Below the pieces are notes generated by a model. The model did no database searches. It was not told where the DNA came from and saw only the letters and a list, made by a program, of their open reading frames with translations. This document shows, in pieces, positions 1 through 5,119 of a stretch of DNA of 5,119 nucleotides (positions are counted from its first letter, which is position 1; every line of letters starts with the position of its first letter). Where the stretch lies: contig JADFZC010000227.1 of the NCBI GenBank assembly GCA_015232735.1, positions 1 to 5,119 of the forward strand, written 5' to 3'. A program made the translations under genes and the position numbers. The stretch comes from Oligoflexales bacterium (GTDB lineage Bacteria > Bdellovibrionota > Oligoflexia > Oligoflexales > Oligoflexaceae).

Positions 1-99
1 TACAAAATAGTGAGATTAATGCTACCCCGAATTATTTATCTGGAATACTATAGTTCTGACAGCGAGTCAAAGTTCCAGCATGAAATGCAATATCCGTCT

Positions 100-136
100 T
101 TGCGGAAATTTCCAAATTCGTATAAAATTATATTAT
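100..136 (+). promoter_or_regulatory. Candidate promoter region for the GspC-like gene
   Basis: The 157 bases before the first gene are strongly AT-rich. A possible -35 (TTGCGG, 100-105) is followed 15 bases later by a good -10 match (TATAAA, 121-126). Further -10-like hexamers (TATATT at 129, TATTAT at 131) lie just downstream without a good -35. A perfect 10-bp palindrome, GGAAATTTCC, occupies 104-113 and overlaps the -35, so it could be an operator. The 15-base spacer is shorter than ideal. This is inference from consensus matching in AT-rich DNA, where chance matches are common. Confidence 0.28.
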
Positions 137-202
137 TAAAGAATTACTTGATTTGCTGTGTATAAGTGGACCATAACACAATTTCATTCGGTAATAACGA
201 AA

Positions 203-892
203 ATGAAAATTCCCAGTATTAAATTGATATTGGCTGTAATCATGCATCTCAAGGCATGCAGCGCAAACTGTAACTCGCTGGATTTTCGTATCCTGGGAGT
301 CATAAGCAGCGACAATCAAGACAAGGGAATAGCGCTTATTAAAAGCAAGAGCACCGGCAAGGTAACCGCCTGCAAGGTCGGAGGCAAAATAAGCGCCAAA
401 GCTACGCTGTCAAAAGTTGAAAACAGATATGTCGACATAGTTATCGGTCAAAAATTCTATCGCATACGTGTCGGTTCCGAGGAAATAATGCCTATTACCA
501 TGGACGAGAGCATCAGGGCAAAGGCCGTTGAGCAAAACATCCTAAGGGAAGACGGTTTTGAAAAAGTAGGCGATATAATCAAGGTCAGCTCTGCTTTCAA
601 GGAAAGCCTTATTAATGAGAAATTAAGCTCCATAATGGATCAGGCTTCCACCCAGCCTTTCATACGGGACGGAAAACTTGTAGGTTTTATCATTGGTGAT
701 ATAGAAAAAAACAGTATTTATGAAAAGCTTGGGCTTGTTGACGGAGACATAATTATCGATATCAACAACAAGCCGATCAATGACACCGCCCTGGCCATCA
801 AGACCCTCAATGAACTAAAATTTACCACAAATGCCGTATTTACAATAATACGCGACGGCAGGGAAAAAAAGATATCCATAGAGGTTCAATAA
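203..892 (+). CDS. GspC-like periplasmic protein (HR domain + C-terminal PDZ domain)
   Basis: Probable type II secretion C-type protein. In that system GspC spans the inner membrane and links the inner-membrane platform to the GspD secretin through its HR domain, while its PDZ domain helps select substrate. Numbering from ATG 203 (229 aa): a basic N terminus and short hydrophobic stretch at 1-21, with a lipobox-like LKAC ending at Cys19; an HR-like β-domain at about 26-90 (LGVISSD near 31-37, then the VGGKI and RVG turns); a linker at 91-145; and a PDZ domain at about 146-229 with GKLVGF (156-161), KLGLVDGD (174-181) and a final RDGREKK strand. The in-frame GTG at 158 would add 15 residues. 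ATG 203 is preferred because it gives a normal-looking export signal, but neither start has a clear ribosome binding site. The gene ends 42 bases from convergent kdsB, so no gspD follows. A PilP-like or other HR/PDZ protein is the alternative. The HR + PDZ architecture is fairly secure; a role in secretion is inferred. Confidence 0.72.
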   Translation: MKIPSIKLILAVIMHLKACSANCNSLDFRILGVISSDNQDKGIALIKSKSTGKVTACKVGGKISAKATLSKVENRYVDIVIGQKFYRIRVGSEEIMPITMDESIRAKAVEQNILREDGFEKVGDIIKVSSAFKESLINEKLSSIMDQASTQPFIRDGKLVGFIIGDIEKNSIYEKLGLVDGDIIIDINNKPINDTALAIKTLNELKFTTNAVFTIIRDGREKKISIEVQ

Positions 893-896
893 GCAT

Positions 897-922
897 AAAC
901 CCGGCCCTGAAGGACGAGGTTT
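897..922. terminator. Weak hairpin between convergent genes, possible terminator
   Basis: In the 42-base gap between the GspC-like gene and kdsB, AAACC (897-901) pairs with GGTTT (918-922). The pairing continues imperfectly inward to CC/GG around a TGAA loop (908-911), with mismatches at 902-903 and 905. On the + strand it is followed by a broken pyrimidine run (TTTCCTT), and on the - strand by no real U-tract. A terminator is expected between convergent units, but this one is poor, so Rho-dependent ending or a site inside a coding end is also possible. Confidence 0.28.
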
Positions 923-934
923 CCTTAAACTTGA

Positions 935-1705
935 TCAATCGGCAGGGAAATACTTCTGGATCCTTTCCAGATCTTCAGGCGAATCGACTCCCTGGGGCGG
1001 TGCGCTATCCGTCCTGAAAAGACGTATCCTTATCCCGTTCCACATCGCCCTCAGCTGTTCCAGCGACTCGTTTACCTCATAAGAACATTGCGGAAGAGAT
1101 ACCATCCTCTTCAAAACCCCTACCCTGTATCCGTAGATTCCCAGATGCCTGAGCGCAGAGAAAGATCCATTGGAAAAATCGAGATCTGTAAGTTCTCCGT
1201 CCCTTCTTGCAGGTATTGGAGAACGGCTGAAATACAGAGCGAATCCTTCGGCATCCATAACCACCTTGACGACATCCTTGGAAAAAAACTCCGCCCTGGA
1301 TGCAATGGGCGTGCAAAGGGTCGATATCCCCGCCTCTTCGCTGTCCCTGAGCCCCTTTGCCACCGTCACCAGCAGATGTTCCGGCATCATGGGCTCATCT
1401 CCCTGAAGATTCACAATAATATCATCATCGGGAAAACCGAGTTTTGAAACCACCTCGCATATTCTGTCAGATCCGGTCTTGTGATGGCCTGAGGTAAGGA
1501 CCGGGTATCCTCCAAAATTCCTGACCTCCTGACTTATCCTCTCATCATCCGTGGCTATTATTATCTCCCTGGGATCAGCCCTTTTAGCGCACTCCCACAC
1601 CCTCTGTATCATGGTTTTGGAACCGATCATCCTCAAAGGTTTTCCCGGAAGCCTGGTCGATGCGAAACGCGCCGGTATGATTATTCTGAAATCAACCTTG
1701 TCCAT
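935..1705 (-). CDS. kdsB: 3-deoxy-manno-octulosonate cytidylyltransferase (CMP-Kdo synthetase)
   Basis: Cytoplasmic enzyme that joins Kdo to CTP, giving CMP-Kdo and pyrophosphate. This is the activation step before Kdo is added to lipid A. The 256-aa length is normal for the family. Visible signatures, in order: nucleotide-binding loop PARFASTRLPGKPL at 11-24; ATDDERI at 51-57; SG..KTGSDR at 72-81; NLQGDEP at 99-105 with the metal-binding Asp103; YFSRSPIP around 158-165; HLGIYGYR around 187-194; NESLEQLR; and GVDSPEDL near 239-246, whose Asp241 corresponds to the second metal ligand. The ATG lies 2 bases after the kdsC stop, with AAGGGG upstream, so the two are probably coupled. It is the last gene of the leftward operon. 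The 8-amino-Kdo variant of the family cannot be excluded from sequence alone, but kdsA and kdsC next door favour ordinary Kdo. Confidence 0.95.
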   Translation of the reverse strand: MDKVDFRIIIPARFASTRLPGKPLRMIGSKTMIQRVWECAKRADPREIIIATDDERISQEVRNFGGYPVLTSGHHKTGSDRICEVVSKLGFPDDDIIVNLQGDEPMMPEHLLVTVAKGLRDSEEAGISTLCTPIASRAEFFSKDVVKVVMDAEGFALYFSRSPIPARRDGELTDLDFSNGSFSALRHLGIYGYRVGVLKRMVSLPQCSYEVNESLEQLRAMWNGIRIRLFRTDSAPPQGVDSPEDLERIQKYFPAD

Positions 1706-1707
1706 CC

Positions 1708-2268
1708 CTACTTCCCCTTGTGCTCAAAAGAAGGCGCCATCGCGATTTCATACGCTTCGAGAAGATCCATTCTCGAAGATATCAAAAGATCCGCAACCTC
1801 TCTGCCTGCGCCATGCCCGCCACGAGCGGATGTCACATACAGGGAGGCATCAAGAACAAGGCTGTAGGCGTCTCTCACGGCTATTGGAAGTCCAACCTTT
1901 TTCATTACCTTTATGTCAATGACATCATCGCCGACATAAGCCGTCTCAGCGATGGAAATTCCAAGCTCACCGCAAAGAGCTTCCAATATCGATAGCTTGT
2001 CACAGGCTCCCAAAAAAAATCGGCAAACCCCCAGATCTTCCAGCCTCTTTCTTACCGCAGCGCTGTCCTTTGCCGAGATCACTGCAACCTCAATGTTATG
2101 CTTCATAAGCATCTTGAGGCCAACGCCATCCCTTACATGAAATTTTTTTATATCTTCGCCGCCTTCCCCATAATACAGGTTTCCGTCCGTAAGAACACCG
2201 TCCACATCAAAAGCAGCCAGCCTTATCCCTCTTGCCTTTTCAACAAGGGCATCACCAGACAGCAGCAT
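1708..2268 (-). CDS. kdsC: 3-deoxy-manno-octulosonate-8-phosphate phosphatase
   Basis: HAD-superfamily phosphatase (C0 type, small, no cap domain; usually a tetramer) that hydrolyses Kdo-8-phosphate to Kdo between KdsA and KdsB. Numbering here counts from the upstream ATG at 2271 (187 aa). Motif I is FDVDGVLTD at 21-29, with nucleophile Asp22 and acid/base Asp24. FHVRDGVG lies at 44-51. Motif II is ISAKD at 65-69, motif III Lys92, and motif IV GDDVID at 114-119. The family's RGGHGAGREV tail follows at 150-159. Motif II departs from the usual (T/S)GR: the Ser66 hydroxyl is kept, but Gly-Arg is replaced by Ala-Lys. The gene begins with two ATGs. GGAGGT touches the first and sits 3-4 bases before the second, so 2268 (186 aa) is the likelier start. 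It lies 20 bases after kdsA and 2 bases before kdsB. Confidence 0.93.
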   Translation of the reverse strand: MLLSGDALVEKARGIRLAAFDVDGVLTDGNLYYGEGGEDIKKFHVRDGVGLKMLMKHNIEVAVISAKDSAAVRKRLEDLGVCRFFLGACDKLSILEALCGELGISIAETAYVGDDVIDIKVMKKVGLPIAVRDAYSLVLDASLYVTSARGGHGAGREVADLLISSRMDLLEAYEIAMAPSFEHKGK

Positions 2269-2271
2269 CAT

Positions 2272-2277
2272 ACCTCC
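2272..2277 (-). promoter_or_regulatory. Ribosome binding site of kdsC (decides the start)
   Basis: A full GGAGGT directly abuts the first of two tandem ATG codons. Zero spacing is unworkable for the ATG at 2271. The ATG at 2268 has 4 bases after GGAGG, short but usable. This favours the second ATG as the true start. Confidence 0.7.
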
Positions 2278-2291
2278 AAATCAATCGCAGT

Positions 2292-3137
<846 letters not shown>

Positions 3138-4508
3138 TTATAACCCTCCAGATATGGCATTTGCCGCCTCAAATCCCGAACCTACCGCATCCTTCATCCC
3201 AACGCCTTTAAGGTAATTTCCGCAGAGATGAAGCCCCTTCTGTTTCGAGACCAGAAACCTGATCTGTTTCATCATTTCCAAATAGCCAATTTTAAACTGC
3301 GGAATGGCGCCATGATATCTCTTTACCTCAATAAGTCTCAAATCAAGATTTTTTTTAGTGATCGCTCCAAGATCACCCGTCGCAATATCAAACAGCTCCC
3401 TGTCGCTCAAATCAACCGCCTTTGCGTCAAGCATACCGCCTGCAAAGGCCGTCAAAAGCTCCATCCCGGAAGGCGCCCTGTTTGAAAAAAGGCTGGAAGA
3501 ATAAAGCACACCCAGACTCCTGAGCCCTTCGTTCCTCGGCACGAGAAAACCGAATCCGTCATCAAGCCTGCCGGCACTTGCCGGGTACGTCAAATAAAGC
3601 ACAGCAACAGGCGCCATGACAATCGATCCCAGAAGATCGGCGAGGGAACGGCTTATGCTGCCGAGAAGTGCAGCCGCTTCATGGGGCGGAGTCGCCATCA
3701 CAAGATATTCCGCTTCATAACTTCTTTCCGAAGTGCAGACAATGTATCTGTCCTTGCGAATTTCAATTGATTGCACCTGGCTCGATGTATGGCATCTTTC
3801 ACCCAGAATTTCAAACAGTCGTTCGGTTATCTGCCCCAGTCCGTTTTTCATGGAGTAAAGACCTCCCCCGGTTTTCCTTATGAACTGGGTTTCTCCCTCA
3901 AGATTGGCTCTTTTTTTTCTCCTGTGGTGGAAGGCGCCGAATATCATGCTGCCATGGTTTTTTTCAAATCCATAGAAAAGCGGGAAACTCGCCTCGGCCG
4001 AGAGCATGTCAGGATCGCCGGCAAATACTCCTGAAATAAAGGCGCCGGCAAGAACCCTGGAGGCTCCTTTTCCAAACCTCCTGTCAAAAAACTCAGCCGC
4101 CGATTCCCCATTCCTTCCTCCCCGGGGGATGAAAGGCTCCAGAGCCAGCCTGAACTTCTCCCATGGATTCAGAAGCGAAGTGGTGAAAAATGAGGAAAGA
4201 GACGAGGGAACCTCATGCAGGATGCTGTTTCGCACGATGAAACGCCTCCTGGCATGCGGGTCTGTTTCTATCATTGATGCGGAGATTTCAAGGCTCTCGA
4301 TGAGCCTTAGAATATCAGTGGCCGACCCCATGAAGGTGTTGGGGCCTCTTTCGATAAGATAGCCGTTTTTGAGCTCGGACCTGGCATTGCCTCCAGCTAT
4401 CCGCTCCTTCTCAAAAACCTCTACATTGAAACCACGCCTTGACAGAACGTGAGCGCAGCTTAGACCGGATATTCCGCCGCCAACAACTGCGACGCTTGAC
4501 TTTCCCAT
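3138..4508 (-). CDS. hemG: Protoporphyrinogen oxidase, FAD-dependent HemY/PPOX type
   Basis: FAD flavoprotein that takes protoporphyrinogen IX to protoporphyrin IX in the next-to-last step of classical heme synthesis, usually at the inner face of the inner membrane. It has 456 aa, typical for the Myxococcus-type enzyme. It shows an N-terminal Rossmann dinucleotide motif VVGGGISGL (8-16; Gly10, 12, 15) with acidic Glu33 at the end of strand 2, then AGGNARS (38-44), ERGPNTF (53-59), RRRFIVRN and LHEVPSS near 87-103, FISGVFAGDP (157-166), and a C-terminal FAD clamp CGNYLKGVGMKDAVGSGFE (429-447). It has no signal peptide. The gene begins 14 bases after the receiver gene with no strong ribosome binding site, and its last codons supply that of kdsA. 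The symbol follows family usage; hemY is the older name for this unrelated-to-E. coli-HemG type. A coproporphyrinogen-oxidising relative or another amine-oxidase-fold flavoenzyme is possible but less likely. No other heme gene is in view. Confidence 0.88.
   Translation of the reverse strand: MGKSSVAVVGGGISGLSCAHVLSRRGFNVEVFEKERIAGGNARSELKNGYLIERGPNTFMGSATDILRLIESLEISASMIETDPHARRRFIVRNSILHEVPSSLSSFFTTSLLNPWEKFRLALEPFIPRGGRNGESAAEFFDRRFGKGASRVLAGAFISGVFAGDPDMLSAEASFPLFYGFEKNHGSMIFGAFHHRRKKRANLEGETQFIRKTGGGLYSMKNGLGQITERLFEILGERCHTSSQVQSIEIRKDRYIVCTSERSYEAEYLVMATPPHEAAALLGSISRSLADLLGSIVMAPVAVLYLTYPASAGRLDDGFGFLVPRNEGLRSLGVLYSSSLFSNRAPSGMELLTAFAGGMLDAKAVDLSDRELFDIATGDLGAITKKNLDLRLIEVKRYHGAIPQFKIGYLEMMKQIRFLVSKQKGLHLCGNYLKGVGMKDAVGSGFEAANAISGGL
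3144..3149 (-). promoter_or_regulatory. Ribosome binding site of kdsA inside the end of hemG
   Basis: GGAGGG is formed by the two glycine codons that end hemG (Gly-Gly-Leu-stop) and sits 6 bases before the kdsA TTG. The hemG stop TAA and the kdsA start are adjacent with no base between them. This layout points to translational coupling and settles the TTG start. Confidence 0.75.
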
Positions 4509-4522
4509 ATGAACATTTTCTT

Positions 4523-4957
4523 TCAGCTGTTATCGGAAGGATCTTTCTTTTTTTCCTCCTGGGCCTTTTCTCTGGCCATTCTCTCCTCTTCCATTTTGTC
4601 GAATATGGACTCGACGACCGTTACGATTTCGTCGCAATTCGTCTGGCTTGCAATAGCATGAGTGACCAGAAGCTCCTTGAAAAGCTCATCCGTAGGCATA
4701 TTGGGATTATTTCCATCACAGCAGACCAGAATTGGAACTTCCACATCAACCCTCCTGATACTTTTTATTACCTCAATTCCGTCCAATACTGGAATGATAA
4801 TCCCGGTAATTACTAGATCCGGCCTGAATTTTTTGAACATTTTTACCCCCTCGAATCCGTTCAGCGCCCTCAGCACTTCCAGGTTCCTTGTCTTCAGCTT
4901 CTTCGTAAGCTCTTCCTGGCACTGATATTCGTTTGTAATGAGGAGGACTTTTTTCAT
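4523..4957 (-). CDS. Degenerate CheY-like receiver protein with charged C-terminal tail
   Basis: A single receiver-like domain (about 1-120) with no DNA-binding or enzymatic output domain, followed by a highly charged, probably helical tail (about 121-145) rich in Glu, Lys and Arg. The fold is recognisable from KKVLLITNE (3-11), the PDLVITGIIIPVLDGIEVI block (47-65) and VPILV (75-79). Every catalytic position of a working receiver is changed: the two acidic residues after strand 1 are Thr9-Asn10, the phosphoacceptor Asp is Gly53 (codon GGG, 4804-4802), the switch Thr/Ser after strand 4 is Cys80, and the Lys near strand 5 is Gln106. Residue numbers count from an in-frame TTG at 4960. The ATG at 4957 is the better start (144 aa), 7 bases after AAGGTG. 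It is the first gene of the hemG-kds operon. Phosphorylation-independent binding or scaffolding is inferred; the partner is unknown. Confidence 0.85.
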   Translation of the reverse strand: MKKVLLITNEYQCQEELTKKLKTRNLEVLRALNGFEGVKMFKKFRPDLVITGIIIPVLDGIEVIKSIRRVDVEVPILVCCDGNNPNMPTDELFKELLVTHAIASQTNCDEIVTVVESIFDKMEEERMAREKAQEEKKKDPSDNS

Positions 4958-4964
4958 CAATGAT

Positions 4965-4970
4965 CACCTT
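4965..4970 (-). promoter_or_regulatory. Ribosome binding site of the receiver gene
   Basis: AAGGTG lies 7 bases before the ATG at 4957 and 4 bases before the in-frame TTG at 4960. The spacing favours ATG 4957 as the start. Confidence 0.6.
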
Positions 4971-4980
4971 TATCGGACTG

Positions 4981-5009
4981 TTTAAAAATATTGCTGTATA
5001 TACCCGCAA
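4981..5009 (-). promoter_or_regulatory. Candidate promoter, proximal, for the hemG-kds operon
   Basis: Reading leftward, TTGCGG (5009-5004) and TTTAAA (4986-4981) are separated by 17 bases. Transcription would begin near 4974 and give a leader of about 17 bases that includes the ribosome binding site. Both hexamers are weak matches to the sigma-70 consensus. The same TTGCGG hexamer is the candidate -35 of the GspC-like gene. The call is tentative. Confidence 0.22.
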
Positions 5010-5024
5010 TCTAACTTGTCCCGC

Positions 5025-5066
5025 GGAAAATCCCATATCCTATGCGGTCGACAGGATAGATTTTCC
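5025..5066. repeat. Imperfect 14-bp inverted repeat upstream of the operon
   Basis: GGAAAATC (5025-5032) is exactly complementary to GATTTTCC (5059-5066), and immediately inside it TATCCT (5036-5041) is complementary to AGGATA (5053-5058). The only interruption is three unpaired bases (5033-5035) on one side, around an 11-base loop. No U-tract follows on either strand, so it is unlikely to be a terminator. It lies 68-109 bases before the first operon gene, so it may be an operator or a leader-RNA hairpin. Confidence 0.7.
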
Positions 5067-5088
5067 AGTTTATGGAAAAAAATTTCAA
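5060..5088 (-). promoter_or_regulatory. Candidate promoter, distal, for the hemG-kds operon
   Basis: Reading leftward, TTGAAA (5088-5083, four of six matches to the -35) is followed after exactly 17 bases by GAAAAT (5065-5060, four of six matches to the -10). The -10 would lie inside the right arm of the inverted repeat at 5025-5066, so a protein bound there could block it. The call rests only on consensus matching. Confidence 0.27.
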
Positions 5089-5100
5089 CTTAATTAGTCG

Positions 5101-5119
5101 CTGGCGCATTTCGCGCCAG
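5101..5119. repeat. Perfect 7-bp hairpin at the window edge
   Basis: CTGGCGC (5101-5107) and GCGCCAG (5113-5119) are perfect inverted repeats around a 5-base loop. The GC-rich stem lies in otherwise AT-rich DNA. On the - strand no U-tract follows directly; the nearest T-run is 5076-5082, about 18 bases on. On the + strand the next bases are outside the window. It could be a terminator of a neighbouring unit or another structured element. Confidence 0.55.

Noticed and set aside
1..165. Frame open from the window start to a TAA at 163-165, with an internal ATG at 19 (48 aa).
   Set aside because: It is AT-rich, has no ribosome binding site or recognisable motif, and overlaps the promoter-like region. 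An open run of about 54 codons is not very improbable. It could be the tail of an upstream gene, but nothing supports that.
128..319. Leftward 63-aa reading frame opposite the start of the GspC-like gene.
   Set aside because: It is antisense to a gene with clear domains, has no homology-like features, and begins inside the opposite gene's promoter zone.
1088..1447. Rightward 119-aa frame inside kdsB, with similar overlapping frames at 1170-1406 and 1551-1922.
   Set aside because: They run opposite a full-length, motif-complete kdsB/kdsC pair and encode low-complexity, Arg/Ser/Pro-rich peptides typical of shadow frames.
4439..4816. Rightward 125-aa frame spanning the hemG start and the receiver gene.
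   Set aside because: It crosses two well-supported opposite-strand genes and their junction; its hydrophobic stretch comes from the complement of Glu/Lys codons.
4773..5036. Leftward 87-aa frame overlapping the receiver gene, starting in the upstream region.
   Set aside because: It is in a different frame from the receiver domain, lacks motifs, and its start has no ribosome binding site.
5021..5052. Short perfect palindromes CCGCGG and GTCGAC.
   Set aside because: Six-base palindromes of this kind occur by chance; only the longer inverted repeat around them is notable.

Overview
The window looks like a chromosomal segment of a Gram-negative bacterium. It encodes three of the four dedicated enzymes for making and activating Kdo, the inner-core sugar of lipopolysaccharide, plus a type II secretion C-like (HR + PDZ) protein, which only makes sense with an outer membrane. 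The gene mix and protein style (HemY-type protoporphyrinogen oxidase beside kds genes, a short receiver protein with a charged tail) suggest a deltaproteobacterium / Desulfobacterota-like organism. That placement is an inference from memory of such genomes and was not tested by any search.

Layout. Positions 1-202 are AT-rich and hold no convincing gene; they probably carry the promoter of the first gene. A rightward gene (203-892) encodes an exported or membrane-anchored GspC-like protein. A short convergent gap (893-934) holds a weak hairpin. Five leftward genes then fill the rest in the transcribed order: degenerate receiver protein (4957-4523), hemG/hemY (4508-3138), kdsA (3137-2292), kdsC (2268-1708) and kdsB (1705-935). 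Gaps are 14, 0, about 20 and 2 nt, so this reads as one operon with tight translational coupling. The upstream region (4961-5119) contains an imperfect 14-bp inverted repeat, two weak promoter candidates and, at the window edge, a perfect 7-bp hairpin.

How the genes fit together. KdsA condenses phosphoenolpyruvate and arabinose-5-phosphate to Kdo-8-phosphate, KdsC removes the phosphate, and KdsB activates Kdo with CTP to CMP-Kdo for transfer to lipid A. The arabinose-5-phosphate isomerase (KdsD) is not in the window. HemG oxidises protoporphyrinogen IX in heme synthesis and has no obvious biochemical link to Kdo.

The most unusual protein is the first gene of the operon: a CheY-like fold that has lost the phosphoacceptor aspartate, both N-terminal acidic metal ligands, the switch Thr/Ser and the lysine. 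It cannot be a conventional phosphorylation-driven response regulator. Other points of interest are the GspC-like protein that ends its transcription unit with no gspD after it and a lipobox-like N terminus, a KdsA with mixed class signatures, and the inverted repeat ahead of the operon. No mobile element, CRISPR array, tRNA or rRNA was seen.
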